From NCBI RefSeq assembly GCF_005434975.1, contig NZ_SKCJ01000002.1:558001-622000 (forward strand): DNA of 64,000 nucleotides, in the 5' to 3' direction. This document shows, piece after piece, positions 39,638 to 48,734 of the stretch. Position 1 is the stretch's first letter. The number at the start of each line of letters is the position of its first letter. This stretch comes from Parerythrobacter lutipelagi. Its GTDB lineage: Bacteria > Pseudomonadota > Alphaproteobacteria > Sphingomonadales > Sphingomonadaceae. The position numbers and the translations under genes are program-made. Below the pieces are notes generated by a model. That model was not told where the DNA came from. It did not search any database and was given only the letters and a program-made list of their open reading frames with translations.

Positions 39638-40183
39638 TCAGAGTCCTTTCAGCTTGCGCAGCTTGAGAATGTGGCAGCCCGGTGCAGTGGGTTTGCCGAC
39701 CATTTCCCCGTCGAGCAGTGTTGCGACCATCGCTGAGGATCCGAAATTGCCCGGCTGTTCGATCCAGCTTCCGGGCGACATCTCGATTTCGTATGCCGGT
39801 CTCATGCTCGTGTCAGCGGCACCGTGGACCCTGAAGGCACCGGCTGGTGCATCGGGGTTACTCGACGTCGGGAAGAAATTCAGCACGCCTTCGATCTGGC
39901 GCATGTCAGCCGACCGTGCCTTGTGCTCGTCATAGCACTGGCCCGAGTTGCTGCGGCAGAGGTTGCGGGCCGTCTCATCGGTTGCAGGACCGGCGTCCTC
40001 CAGCGAAACCGTCATGCCCATTTCACCGCTCGAACAGATGAAGGTCCCGGCATAGGTGCCTTCAAAGCCTGACGCATTGGCGTTGCCGTCATGGGCCGAT
40101 GCCAGGCTGAGACCTAAAAAGCTTACCAGCAACCCGCCAGCCAGTATTCGCACAATGCCCGCTTGCCTGTGGTTCCGCCGCAT
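39638..40183 (-). CDS. Secreted protein of unknown function (first of three)
   Basis: This 181-residue protein has a signal peptide (AGIVRILAGGLLVSFLGLSLASA) and a beta-rich mature domain opening FEGTYAGTFICSSGEMGMTVSLEDAG, with paired Cys (LCRSNSGQCYDE). No recognised family. It is the first gene of the secreted triad, divergent from the AraC regulator with about 120 bases between the starts, which makes regulation of the triad by that protein likely. Confidence 0.72.
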   Translation of the reverse strand: MRRNHRQAGIVRILAGGLLVSFLGLSLASAHDGNANASGFEGTYAGTFICSSGEMGMTVSLEDAGPATDETARNLCRSNSGQCYDEHKARSADMRQIEGVLNFFPTSSNPDAPAGAFRVHGAADTSMRPAYEIEMSPGSWIEQPGNFGSSAMVATLLDGEMVGKPTAPGCHILKLRKLKGL

Positions 40184-40303
40184 AAAGTGTTCACTCCCGC
40201 ACTGTCATCCGTTGTCGATAGAACTGAGTTATCAAAGCGCGACGTCCGAGGATTGAACAATTACGCCATGGGCTTATGGATGTTGCGGGGGAGGTCGCTC
40301 GTT

Positions 40304-41146
40304 ATGGAATTCAGGTATTCCAAGCCACGTGCTGACATCAGAAAATTTGTCAGCAGCTATTACGATGTCAGCGTGCCTGACGGCTGGACCGACATCATGC
40401 GCGCCGAGATCGCCAACGTCCGGTTCGTGATAGCCGGTTCAGTCTCGACCGATCTCACCGGACGCAAAGAGACCTACGGCAAAGGCGCCACCCTGTTCTG
40501 CGGGCCAACCTACCGCGCAAGCACTGTGACCTTTGCCGCATGGACCAAAGTGTTTGGCGCGGCGATAACACCGCTCGGCTGGGCACGCCTGTTCGATGTC
40601 ACGGCTGATGAGCTGGCTGACCGACTGGTGCCGCTCGAAGATTACATATCCAATGAACAGCGGGAACTTGTCAGGCCGATCTTCAACGCGGCGGACATGG
40701 CCGGGCGAGCAGCAGCCTGCGACGAATTGTTTGCAGCGATACTCGACCACGACAAGCGCGTAGACGAGCAATTTATCGAGCAGGTCAGCCACTGGATCAC
40801 CAATCCCGAGCCAAGGGAGCTTGCCGAGCTCTATGCGCAGACCGATCTGTCGAAGCGGCAGGTCGAACGGCTCAGTAGGAAATATTTCGGCAGCGCGCCC
40901 AAACAGCTGCACTGCAAGTTCCGCGCGCTGCATTCCGCCAACAAGCTAACCTGGCAGGATCTGACCGACTGGCGCGATGTCGCGACGATGGACTACTGCG
41001 ACCAGTCACATTTCATCCGAGAATTCAAGCGCTTCAACGGGCGTACGCCGAATGAATTTATCAAGGGTGCACATATTCTCGTCCGCATAACCCTGCAGGA
41101 ACGGCTTCAGATCGCGCATGAATCGCCTTTCAGCCTGATCGGCTAA
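40304..41146 (+). CDS. AraC-family transcriptional regulator
   Basis: This is a 280-residue protein. The C-terminal ~100 residues form the AraC double helix-turn-helix (LAELYAQTDLSKRQVERLSRKYFG and YCDQSHFIREFKRFNGRTPNEF). The N-terminal ~160 residues are a DUF6597-like ligand or partner domain (YYDVSVPDGWTDIM). The start is placed at ATG 40304 because GGGGAGG precedes it at nine bases; longer in-frame starts reach into the neighbour. Being divergent from the three secreted-protein genes, it is the natural candidate for their regulator. The effector is unknown. Confidence 0.85.
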   Translation: MEFRYSKPRADIRKFVSSYYDVSVPDGWTDIMRAEIANVRFVIAGSVSTDLTGRKETYGKGATLFCGPTYRASTVTFAAWTKVFGAAITPLGWARLFDVTADELADRLVPLEDYISNEQRELVRPIFNAADMAGRAAACDELFAAILDHDKRVDEQFIEQVSHWITNPEPRELAELYAQTDLSKRQVERLSRKYFGSAPKQLHCKFRALHSANKLTWQDLTDWRDVATMDYCDQSHFIREFKRFNGRTPNEFIKGAHILVRITLQERLQIAHESPFSLIG

Positions 41147-41182
41147 CGTGTCGATAGGTATGCCGCCGCAGGGTAGCCTTAC

Positions 41183-42517
41183 TTACTCCGCCGCCTCCCG
41201 CAACGCCTCCGCGAACCGCCACTTCGGCACTTCGCCGCGTTCGCGCAGGCGGGCGCTCTCTTCCTGAATGTACTCGCGTGTCATCGGGATGGCGCTGCGG
41301 TCTTTGACATATTGCAGCTGCCAGTTGACCATCCCGCCATTGCGGAAGCTTTGCTCGGCTCCGGCGAGGTAGAACAGCCACATGCGGTAGAATTCTTCGT
41401 CGTACATTTCGACGATCTCGTCCTTGTGCATGACGGTGCGGTTGTACCATTCTTCCAGCGTGTAGCTGTAGTGGAAGCGCATCGCTTCGACATCCATCAC
41501 CTGCCAGCCGAACTTCTCGCTATTGGTCACCAGCTCGCTCAGCGCGGGGATGTAGCCGCCGGGAAAAATGTACTTGCGGGTCCAGGCATCGGTGAAGCCG
41601 GGAGGGCCCGCGCGGCCGCAGCAGTGGCTGATCATCACCCCGTCTTTCTTGAGCAGCCGGTTGGTGTGCTCCATGAATTGCGGATAGTGGATCGTGCCGA
41701 CGTGTTCGAGCAGTCCGACACTGGATATGCGGTCGAATTCGCCTGTCACGTCGCGGTAATCCATCAGCTCGAACTTGACCTTGTCCTCGACACCAAGCTC
41801 TTTTGCCCGTTCCTGGCAGAAAGCGATCTGGTCGGGGGCGAGGGCAACTCCGAGTACTTCGCAATCGTACATCTTGTTGAGATAGAGCGCGAAGCCGCCC
41901 CAGCCGCAGCCAATGTCGAGCACTTTCATCGGTTTGCCGCCATTATCTTCGGGCGATTTGAGATACATCTTGGCTGCGAGATGGGCCTTCTTGTCCATCT
42001 GCGCCTGTTCGAGGCTCGTCGCTGATGGGTCGTCTTCGCGATAATAGGCCATGGTGTACTGGCGGTCTTCGTCGAGAAAACGCTCATACAGTTGGCGGGT
42101 AAGGTTGTAGGTATGCTCGGCGTTCTTCCGCGCTGAACTGCGCAAGTTGATCCCGTCCAGCTTGGCAACCGCGCGCTGCAGCGTCTTGCGGATCGGGCCT
42201 TTGGGCTTGAGCGACGCATCACCCAGACGCTTGGCATTCATCGTCACCAACAGGATCATATCGCGGATGTCGTGCGGCTCCTCGACCACCAGCAAGCCCC
42301 ACATATAGGCTTCGCCTGCACCAAGCTGCGGATAGCGGACAATGTGGTTGGCCGCTTTCTTGCTGGTCAGCCTGATCCGCACCGGCCCGGCACGGCCGCC
42401 CACTTCGGGATCGTATTCGCCAGGCGTACCGTAGGTGTATTCCTTGCCGTCGTGATCGGTGACGATCAGCTGGCCGTGCTTGATCGCCTTGGACAGAAAC
42501 TTGTCGAGCAGAAACAT
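41183..42517 (-). CDS. cfa: Cyclopropane-fatty-acyl-phospholipid synthase
   Basis: This SAM-dependent enzyme adds a methylene bridge to unsaturated acyl chains of membrane phospholipids. It has 444 residues (E. coli Cfa 382). The N-terminal domain (LIVTDHDGKEYTYG, YMWGLLVVEE) precedes the methyltransferase fold with motif I LDIGCGWGGFALYL, then FELMDYRDVTGEFDRISSVG, LLEHVG and FIFPGGYIPALSE-type sequence (KYIFPGGYIPALSELV). The acidic cluster and HYSYTLEEWYNR match the family. Monocistronic. Confidence 0.95.
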   Translation of the reverse strand: MFLLDKFLSKAIKHGQLIVTDHDGKEYTYGTPGEYDPEVGGRAGPVRIRLTSKKAANHIVRYPQLGAGEAYMWGLLVVEEPHDIRDMILLVTMNAKRLGDASLKPKGPIRKTLQRAVAKLDGINLRSSARKNAEHTYNLTRQLYERFLDEDRQYTMAYYREDDPSATSLEQAQMDKKAHLAAKMYLKSPEDNGGKPMKVLDIGCGWGGFALYLNKMYDCEVLGVALAPDQIAFCQERAKELGVEDKVKFELMDYRDVTGEFDRISSVGLLEHVGTIHYPQFMEHTNRLLKKDGVMISHCCGRAGPPGFTDAWTRKYIFPGGYIPALSELVTNSEKFGWQVMDVEAMRFHYSYTLEEWYNRTVMHKDEIVEMYDEEFYRMWLFYLAGAEQSFRNGGMVNWQLQYVKDRSAIPMTREYIQEESARLRERGEVPKWRFAEALREAAE

Positions 42518-42600
42518 TGTGCGTGATCCCCTGTGACGCTTTGGCTGACAAATGGCGTCTATGACGCTAGCCTGTCAATCGCATTAGGAGAGGTAAACCG

Positions 42601-43041
42601 ATGGCGGAGGCCAAAACCCAGATCACCGATGTCGATCCGGCGGACTTTATCGAAGCGGTCGAACCGGCGGCAAAACGCGGCGATGCGAAGGTGCTCGATG
42701 CGCTGTTTCGCCGGGTGACGGGTGAGCAGCCGAAGATGTGGGGCCCGTCGATCATCGGCTACGGCACCTATTGCACGACCTACGCCAGCGGGCGCGAGGT
42801 GCATTGGCTGCGCACCGGCTTCAGCCCGCGCAAGACAAAGCTCTCGCTCTATCTGATGGGTGGCTATTGCGATCCGGAAACCGGCGAGAAACACGCCGAT
42901 GCGCTGAAACGGCTGGGCAAGCATTCGCGCGGCAAGAGCTGCCTTTACATCAACAAGCTGGCGGACGTGGACCTCGCCGTGCTGGAGGATATGGTGCGGC
43001 GGGACTTCGAGGAAATGAAGCGGCGCTATCCGGAGGATTAG
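42601..43041 (+). CDS. DUF1801 (YdhG-like) domain protein
   Basis: This 146-residue cytosolic protein of the DUF1801 family has VLDALFRRVTGEQPKMWGPSIIGYG, then the sheet HWLRTGFSPRKTKLSLYL and the terminal SCLYINKLADVDLAVLEDMV. The fold binds small molecules or iron chaperone partners in some relatives; the role here is not known. AGGAG precedes the ATG. It is divergent from cfa with an 83-base gap, and its TAG overlaps the stop of the convergent molybdoenzyme gene. Confidence 0.88.
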   Translation: MAEAKTQITDVDPADFIEAVEPAAKRGDAKVLDALFRRVTGEQPKMWGPSIIGYGTYCTTYASGREVHWLRTGFSPRKTKLSLYLMGGYCDPETGEKHADALKRLGKHSRGKSCLYINKLADVDLAVLEDMVRRDFEEMKRRYPED

Positions 43042-43790
43042 ATCCCCGCATACCATTGATAGCCCAGGCGGTCTTCCCAATAACCGCCTTTGCCGCCGCC
43101 GATATCGTCCAGCGTATCGACCACTTCGATCGCGGTCAGGTACTTCGCATGTTTGTATCCCAGCTGCCGCTCGATCCGCATCCGCAGCGGCGCCCCGTTT
43201 CTTTCCGGCAGGGGTTCGCCATTGAGGCTATGCGCGATGATTGTCTGGGGGTGGAAGGCGTCAACCATATCGACGCTCTCGTAATATTTGCGACCGACGT
43301 AAGTGTCGGCGCAGCGGAAGACGACGAATTTTGCACTGTCCTGAACGCCCGCCGCATCGAGCAGGGTGGAGAGTTGCGGTCCGGTCCATTCGCCAATCGC
43401 GCTCCATCCCTCGACGCAATCGTGGCGGGTAATCTGAGTCCGCTGGGGCAGGGCGCGCAAATTGTCGAGACTGAGCGACAGCGGCGTGTCGACCAAGCCG
43501 CGAACCTCCAGCCGCCAATCGGCGAACCCGCTGGCGAGCGATGCGCGGTAGGCATCGGTATCGACGGTGCGCGAACCATTGCCGCGAAAGAACGGGGAGA
43601 TTGCCGAGCGGGGGTATTCCCTTGCCAGCGCCTTCCGGTCGGCCAGCGAACGGTGCACCTTCTGGTGCCAGCCCTGCGCCGCAGAGAACAGCGATTGCGC
43701 GGTGTCGGTCTCCGCCATTTTGGAGCACCCGCTGACAAACAGCGCGCCAATTCCGGCGAGGAAACCGCGACGTCCGACCGGCAAGCTCAT
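43038..43790 (-). CDS. Molybdopterin-dependent oxidoreductase (YedY/sulfite-oxidase fold), Tat lipoprotein
   Basis: This 250-residue enzyme has the sulfite oxidase Moco domain. The molybdenum-ligand Cys is Cys125 in TRHDCVEGWSAIGEWTG. The substrate side is in RCADTYVGRKYYESVD, and the end is PLRMRIERQLGYKHAKYLTAIE. The N-terminus MSLPVGRRGFLAGIGAL has a Tat-type twin Arg followed by a lipobox VSGC (Cys22), so the folded protein is probably exported by Tat and then lipid-anchored. It overlaps the cytochrome b gene by four bases (ATGA). The pair resembles MsrPQ, but the short length argues for a distinct subgroup. Confidence 0.88.
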   Translation of the reverse strand: MSLPVGRRGFLAGIGALFVSGCSKMAETDTAQSLFSAAQGWHQKVHRSLADRKALAREYPRSAISPFFRGNGSRTVDTDAYRASLASGFADWRLEVRGLVDTPLSLSLDNLRALPQRTQITRHDCVEGWSAIGEWTGPQLSTLLDAAGVQDSAKFVVFRCADTYVGRKYYESVDMVDAFHPQTIIAHSLNGEPLPERNGAPLRMRIERQLGYKHAKYLTAIEVVDTLDDIGGGKGGYWEDRLGYQWYAGI

Positions 43791-44467
43791 GACTTGTCTC
43801 CCCATCTGTTCGAGCCGCCCGTGATCATGTCGCGCATGAGCGACCACGGTTTGTTGAGCAGGACCAGAACGACATGAACAACCAGGAAACCGAACAGCCC
43901 GAATGCAAACAGGAAGTGGAGCGAACGTGCGCTCTGCCGCCCGCCGAACAGATCGACCAGCCATGGTGCTGCGGGCTCGAAACCCGGACTGATCGCCAGG
44001 CCGGTGAACACCATTCCGGGCAGGAATACGCCAAGGACCAGGCCGTAAGCGAGTTTCTGGAGAAAATTGTACTTCGCCGGACCGTGCTCGAAATTCAGCT
44101 TCAGATGTTCGACCACATCGTGCCACACGGCCTTGGGGCGCCATTCGCGCGGGGCGGTCCGCAGGTCTCGCCAGAAATGGCCGTTCGCGAGCATGGCGAC
44201 CCACATGAACAACAGCCCGAGGGCAAAAGGCCATGCCATCAACACGTGCCAGTCGCGCGCTTTCGCGAGGCTGTAATAGTCGGGGATTGTCATCCAGCCC
44301 GGAAAGCGGGGAACCTCGAGCCATGCCTGCGACGGTGAGAAGCCCCATTCACCCCAGTAGAGATACGGATGCGCGTTGGAAATGTTCAGCCCGCTCATGA
44401 ACAGGATCACGAGGCAGACAAGGTTGAGCCAGTGCCATATCCGGGTGCTGAGCGCGTGTTTCTTCAT
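43787..44467 (-). CDS. Cytochrome b561-type membrane subunit for the molybdoenzyme
   Basis: This 226-residue protein has four to five membrane helices with histidines placed for two b hemes (HALSTRIWHWLN, DWHVLMAWPFALG, SARSLHFLFAFGLFGFLVVHV). It is the electron-transfer partner of the downstream molybdoenzyme, with which it shares an ATGA overlap, taking electrons from the quinone pool or returning them. Its start overlaps the SDR gene stop (ATGA). The heme ligand assignment is from the pattern only. Confidence 0.88.
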   Translation of the reverse strand: MKKHALSTRIWHWLNLVCLVILFMSGLNISNAHPYLYWGEWGFSPSQAWLEVPRFPGWMTIPDYYSLAKARDWHVLMAWPFALGLLFMWVAMLANGHFWRDLRTAPREWRPKAVWHDVVEHLKLNFEHGPAKYNFLQKLAYGLVLGVFLPGMVFTGLAISPGFEPAAPWLVDLFGGRQSARSLHFLFAFGLFGFLVVHVVLVLLNKPWSLMRDMITGGSNRWGDKS

Positions 44468-45228
44468 GACGCTGCGCTTTCGCGGGCGAGATAGATCACG
44501 TCGCGCGACTGGTTGAGCAAGTGCTGCCCGCTGTCGATATAAAGCGTTTCCCCGCTCGCCAGATGGCCGCTGGCGAGGAACAGCGCAGCATCGGCGATCT
44601 CGCCTGCACCGGTTTTGCGCCGTAGCGGATTCAGCACATGACTGGCTTCGGTTTCTTCCTCGCTCTGGTCATGGCTCGGCAGGATCGCACCCGGCGCAAG
44701 GCCGTAGATACGATCTTCGGAATGTGCCGCACCCATCGCCAAGAGCGGTATCGCACCCGCTACGGCGTGTTTGCTTAGAGTGTAGCTGAAGAAATCCGGA
44801 TTAGGGTTGGTGAGCTTCTGGTCCGTGAACTGGATGACTCGCCGTCCGCCGTTCGCGCGGGCATGCTGGAGGAAGGTCTGCGCCATGCGGGTCGGGGTTT
44901 TCGCGTTGATCTGCATCGATCGCATATACGTCTGCGGATCGAGTTCGGTTACATCGTCGGGTTTGAAGATCGCCGCGCAATTGACCAGCACACGCCAGTC
45001 ATCGAGCCGCATGGCGAGCGCTTCGACCATCCGGACCGCCGCAGCGCCGTCAGCCAGATCACAATGGATTGCTTCAGCGCTTGGCAGGCTATCGGCAATC
45101 GTTTCCGCTTCGCGCGCCGACCGCCCGTAATGGAGCACGACATGCCAGCCGGCTGCGCCGAACGCTTTGGCCATTTCCGCCCCAAGGCGCTTGGCTGCGC
45201 CGGTTATGAGGATGGCCGGGCGGTTCAT
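44464..45228 (-). CDS. Short-chain dehydrogenase/reductase, FolM-like
   Basis: This is a 254-residue NADP-type SDR with the nucleotide loop ITGAAKRLG (8-16, basic residue favouring NADPH), NCAAIF, and the catalytic Tyr149-Lys153 in YTLSK. VIQFTDQKLTNPNPDF before the catalytic Tyr resembles dihydropteridine reductases such as FolM and PTR1. This is of interest because the next two genes use a pterin cofactor, although that link is only inference. Its stop overlaps the start of the cytochrome b gene, making a three-gene operon. ATG 45228 begins the fold. Confidence 0.85.
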   Translation of the reverse strand: MNRPAILITGAAKRLGAEMAKAFGAAGWHVVLHYGRSAREAETIADSLPSAEAIHCDLADGAAAVRMVEALAMRLDDWRVLVNCAAIFKPDDVTELDPQTYMRSMQINAKTPTRMAQTFLQHARANGGRRVIQFTDQKLTNPNPDFFSYTLSKHAVAGAIPLLAMGAAHSEDRIYGLAPGAILPSHDQSEEETEASHVLNPLRRKTGAGEIADAALFLASGHLASGETLYIDSGQHLLNQSRDVIYLARESAAS

Positions 45229-45408
45229 GCGATGCCCCGGTGCGTGGTCCAGCCAAGGCAAGTGGAACACCTGGAACACTGTCCCGATGTGGAAGTTTCT
45301 TCGGCAATCCGTCGATGCGAAATGAGCGGGGGCAAAACTGGCTGAGCAATCCAAGTCATGATTGACAGCTTAGAGCATAGCGGCAGCGAGTAGGAAAGGC
45401 AGCGCCGC
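45229..45408. other. Short gene-free region with TGTTCCA repeat
   Basis: These are 180 bases between two leftward genes. GTGGAACACCTGGAACAC at 45262-45279 is the reverse of GTGTTCCAGGTGTTCCAC, almost identical to GTGTTCCACATGTTCCAC inside the HTH gene at 26065. It may act in the promoter of the SDR operon. No gene is seen. Confidence 0.4.
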
Positions 45409-46005
45409 CTACGATGGCCGCTGCACAGTCAGCGCATACCAGTCCCGCATGGTGCCATCCGCGCCTTTGCCAAGATAGCGCGTTGTCTGATCGACCGTGA
45501 AACCTGCGTCCCGGTAACACCGCTCCAGCCACTCCTCGTCAGGGAAATTGTGCAACCTGCCAAGCACATCGCGTCCTTCGCCATCCCCTAACTTGAAGTT
45601 GGCAAAGTGCCATCCGTCCGGACGTAGCGCGTGGAAAATACGCTCCAGGATGCCGGGCAGGTCGGTCCGTGCGACATGGAGCAGGCATGCATGCGCCCAC
45701 ACAGCGTCATAGGCTGCCTCTGCCCTCAGTTGGTCGAACTGCATTTGCCGCGCGCCGACATTGAAGCGTTCATTGGCTTTGCGTACCATGGCGGCAACGC
45801 CGTCTGTGGCGTCGAGATCGAAGCCGCGCTCCAATATCCGCGCTGAATCACGGCCGCCGCCGCACCCCAGTTCGAAAATGCGTGCGCCGGGCTCCAGTCG
45901 ATCGAGAAAACTGTCGAGGTGGCGGCTTGGTGCCTGACCGAAACTCAGCGTGTAGTGCGGAGCATTGCTTTCATAATACGCAATCGTCGCGGGGTCTGCG
46001 GCCAT
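45409..46005 (-). CDS. Class I SAM-dependent methyltransferase
   Basis: This 198-residue protein has motif I FELGCGGGRDSARI, a DATDG acidic loop, and AVWAHACLLHV in place of the usual post-II region. The substrate is unknown; small proteins of this form include tellurite/arsenite-type and metabolite methyltransferases. The ATG shares its A with the TGA of the upstream oxygenase gene (TGATG), so it is translated together with the oxygenase and rlmN. A longer in-frame reading up to 46332 falls inside the oxygenase gene and is rejected. Confidence 0.88.
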   Translation of the reverse strand: MAADPATIAYYESNAPHYTLSFGQAPSRHLDSFLDRLEPGARIFELGCGGGRDSARILERGFDLDATDGVAAMVRKANERFNVGARQMQFDQLRAEAAYDAVWAHACLLHVARTDLPGILERIFHALRPDGWHFANFKLGDGEGRDVLGRLHNFPDEEWLERCYRDAGFTVDQTTRYLGKGADGTMRDWYALTVQRPS

Positions 46006-46718
46006 CAGGCGAGAAACCAGCCGGATATGGCGTGGCGCGGGCGCGGCGCGGAAGGGGCGACCGGGCTCACACAGTGGAACTGCGGGACAGCGAACAGGTC
46101 CAGCCGATTGAAGCCGGGGACGAGCCCCTGCAGTCCATCTTCGCCGCACAGGAACAGCAAATTCCCGCCCCAGTCGACCGACCAGTCTCGCGAAAGGCCG
46201 AGCACGGCGGCAATCTTGCGGTCCTCGTTCGGGCCATCGTGATGGGTCGAGAGGAAATCGCCCAGGGTAAATCGTGTTGCCTGGATTTCGACAGCAGAAA
46301 GTTTCGGCTCTTCGGACAAGTCCTGCAGCCATTGATAGACCCGCATATCGGTCATCGCGCTGCGCAATTCGCAGAGCGGATTATCAGGCATCGCCGCCAG
46401 CGCCTCGGGCGTCATGGGAATGCCGTCATAGAGAAAGGCAAAGCTCTTGCTCGCGTCGCCCGCGATGGCGCGATCGATCTGGCGATGATCTTCGGCCAGT
46501 TGCGGGTCGCCGGCCAGATCGGTGCCGGGCGGGATATCGAATCTCTGCTTGCGCAGGCCCCGGATGCGTGCCCAGCCATCGGTCGTCTCGAGCCAGTTCG
46601 CGAGGCGTTCGGCGTCTTCCTCGGGCAGGATGGGCTGGACCGAACAACGGCCGTTGTCGAAGAATTCCTGCTTCAACGCCGCAAGCTCGTCAGGCTCTTC
46701 CGGCAGCAGCAATTGCAT
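46005..46718 (-). CDS. 2-oxoglutarate/Fe(II)-dependent oxygenase (prolyl-hydroxylase type)
   Basis: This is a 237-residue protein with a complete iron site: HxD at His159-Asp161 (THHDGPNEDR), the distal His215 in PQFHCVSPV and the 2-oxoglutarate-binding Arg in RPRHAISGWF. It resembles bacterial prolyl 4-hydroxylase/Tpa1-like oxygenases that act on proteins, including ribosome-associated ones. Start and stop overlap rlmN and the methyltransferase by one base each (TGATG twice). The partnership with an rRNA/tRNA methylase suggests a translation-related substrate, by inference. Confidence 0.88.
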   Translation of the reverse strand: MQLLLPEEPDELAALKQEFFDNGRCSVQPILPEEDAERLANWLETTDGWARIRGLRKQRFDIPPGTDLAGDPQLAEDHRQIDRAIAGDASKSFAFLYDGIPMTPEALAAMPDNPLCELRSAMTDMRVYQWLQDLSEEPKLSAVEIQATRFTLGDFLSTHHDGPNEDRKIAAVLGLSRDWSVDWGGNLLFLCGEDGLQGLVPGFNRLDLFAVPQFHCVSPVAPSAPRPRHAISGWFLA

Positions 46719-47962
46719 CAGGCGGCGGCTTCGTTTGCTGCAGCCTCGCGGTCACGCTCTGCCCGGGATTTCTTCTGTGCGGCGGTTTTCAGCTGGCCGC
46801 AGGCTGCGTCGATGTCGCGGCCGCGCGGTGTGCGCACAGGGGCGCTGATGCCTGCTTCGAACACGATGTTCGAAAAGGCGCGAATCCGCTCGGGCGTTGA
46901 GCATTCATAGGGCGCGCCGGGCCACGGGTTGAACGGGATCAGGTTCACCTTCGCCGGAAGATCGTAATGTTTCAGCAGCCGGACCAGTTCGCGCGCGTCC
47001 TCGTCGCTGTCGTTCTTGTCCTTCAACATCACATATTCGAAGGTGATGCGGCGCGCGTTGCTGGCACCGGGATAGTCCGCGCAGGCCTGAAGTAATTCCT
47101 CGATGCCGTATTTCTTGTTGATCGGCACGATCTCGTCGCGGACCTCCTTGGTCACGGCATGCAGGCTGACGGCGAGATTTACGCCGATCTCTGCGCCGCA
47201 CCGTGCCATCGCCGGAACAACGCCGCTGGTGGAAAGCGTAATACGCCGTTTGGAGAGCGCCAGTCCGGCACCGTCCATCACCAGTTTGAGCGCGTCCCGC
47301 ACATTGTCGAAATTGTACAGCGGTTCACCCATGCCCATCATCACGATGTTGGTCAGCAGCCGGCCGTCCGAAGTATAATCACCAGCATCTTCGGCGGCGT
47401 CGAGCCCGGCCATGCTTCCCTTGGGCCATTCGCCCAGCGCATCGCGTGCGAGCATCACTTGCCCAACGATTTCGCCCGGTGTCAGATTGCGCACCAGCCG
47501 CATGGTGCCAGTGTGGCAGAACCGGCAATTCAGCGTGCAGCCGACCTGAGAGGAAACGCACAGCGTTCCCCGGTCGGCATCGGGAATGAACACCATTTCG
47601 TACTCATGGCCGTCATCGGTCTGGAGCAGCCATTTGCGCGTGCCGTCGGTTGAATGCTGCGCTTCCACGATGGTGGGGCGGCCGACGACAAAGCGTTCTT
47701 CCAGCCACGGCCGCATGGTCTTGGCAATGTCCGTCATCGCCGCAAATCCGGTCACACCGCGGTGATAGAGCCAGTGATACACTTGCTTCGCGCGCAATTT
47801 GGCTTGCTTGGGATCGAGCCCGGCCTGTTCGAACAGCACGCGGATGTCGTCGTTCGGCAGCCCGAGCAAGTCGATGCGGCCGTCAGCGCGCGGCGTAATG
47901 TCGCGCGCGACAGGAACGGGATCCACCTGTCCCGGGATGGTCATGAGGTCTGTATCGGCCAT
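46718..47962 (-). CDS. rlmN: Dual-specificity 23S rRNA/tRNA adenine-C2 methyltransferase
   Basis: This is a radical SAM enzyme that methylates A2503 of 23S rRNA and A37 of some tRNAs. It has 414 residues. The iron-sulfur cluster Cys are 142, 146 and 149 in [11 protein letters not shown], followed by [23 protein letters not shown] and [10 protein letters not shown]. The C-terminal catalytic Cys is in [12 protein letters not shown] 47962 is preferred over the upstream TTG 47983. The stop overlaps the oxygenase start. The C-terminal Glu/Arg/Ala tail is unusual but short. Confidence 0.97.
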   Translation of the reverse strand: MADTDLMTIPGQVDPVPVARDITPRADGRIDLLGLPNDDIRVLFEQAGLDPKQAKLRAKQVYHWLYHRGVTGFAAMTDIAKTMRPWLEERFVVGRPTIVEAQHSTDGTRKWLLQTDDGHEYEMVFIPDADRGTLCVSSQVGCTLNCRFCHTGTMRLVRNLTPGEIVGQVMLARDALGEWPKGSMAGLDAAEDAGDYTSDGRLLTNIVMMGMGEPLYNFDNVRDALKLVMDGAGLALSKRRITLSTSGVVPAMARCGAEIGVNLAVSLHAVTKEVRDEIVPINKKYGIEELLQACADYPGASNARRITFEYVMLKDKNDSDEDARELVRLLKHYDLPAKVNLIPFNPWPGAPYECSTPERIRAFSNIVFEAGISAPVRTPRGRDIDAACGQLKTAAQKKSRAERDREAAANEAAA

Positions 47963-48076
47963 GGGAAGCGCGCGTATAGTCAAGCGCCGCAGAATTTGCC
48001 AGCAAAAGGAGCTGTCAGCGCATCTGGTACCGCAGGATCGCAGCGCAGCCTCGCCGCGTCGCTCTGTTGCGCCAGC

Positions 48077-48592
48077 CTAACGTATTCGCGCGCAGCCGAC
48101 AGTCGCCGCGTCCATCGCGGTCGCGGCTCCGGCAAGATTGTACCGGTTGGAGAAGCTGCGCCCGTTCTCGTCGCGTGCGCTCACCGTCATTCGGCTGGCT
48201 GATCGCATCGCCGCGACGATCGCCGCATCCATGCTGCGGTCACGAGCCCAGGCGTTGCCGCCCGAGCCGGTAAGAGCGAAATCGCGCGAGCCAATCCGCA
48301 GGGTAATCGCGCTGCCGACCGCCGTTTTGCGCGAGAGGCGGATGTGGAGCTGATTGCGGACCTTGCGTCTGGGCCAGGTGCCAACGCTGGCGAAGGGATC
48401 GAAGGTGCGCGCCGCCCGGCTGGCAGATGGTTTTGCAATCGCATAGCACCGCGGAACCGCAGAATCGCGGAACGCCCCCCAATCGGAGAAGACGCCCAAA
48501 CTGTCCCGTGCCGGAGCGACTGCCGGAACGCACAGCAGGGTCAGCACAGCTGCGCCGAGGCCGATGCGTCGAATTCGTCCAATCAGTGCCAT
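48077..48592 (-). CDS. IalB-like periplasmic protein
   Basis: This 171-residue protein has a signal peptide (MALIGRIRRIGLGAAVLTLL). The mature part shows the order of features seen in invasion-associated locus B proteins: DWGAFRD, RCYAIA, LHIRLSRK, ITLRIGSRDFAL, AAIVAAMRSASRMTV and a C-terminal Cys. In Bartonella the family is linked to envelope stress and red-cell entry; in free-living relatives the role is unknown. Monocistronic, 115 bases from rlmN. Confidence 0.7.
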   Translation of the reverse strand: MALIGRIRRIGLGAAVLTLLCVPAVAPARDSLGVFSDWGAFRDSAVPRCYAIAKPSASRAARTFDPFASVGTWPRRKVRNQLHIRLSRKTAVGSAITLRIGSRDFALTGSGGNAWARDRSMDAAIVAAMRSASRMTVSARDENGRSFSNRYNLAGAATAMDAATVGCARIR

Positions 48593-48734
48593 CACAAACG
48601 CATATGATTGGAGCGCACGGGGCGCAAGCGCGCGGGGATTTCATCGCCGGATTGGCTCGAGGCCAGAAATGGGGTGACGTTTCGCCGGGCAGGTGCCTAA
48701 GATGGGGTTTGGTTTCGAGGGAAAGGTCTCACTG

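Noticed and set aside
46006-46332. 5' extension of the small methyltransferase
   Set aside because: Lies inside the oxygenase gene. The TGATG overlap and the start of the fold place the start at 46005.
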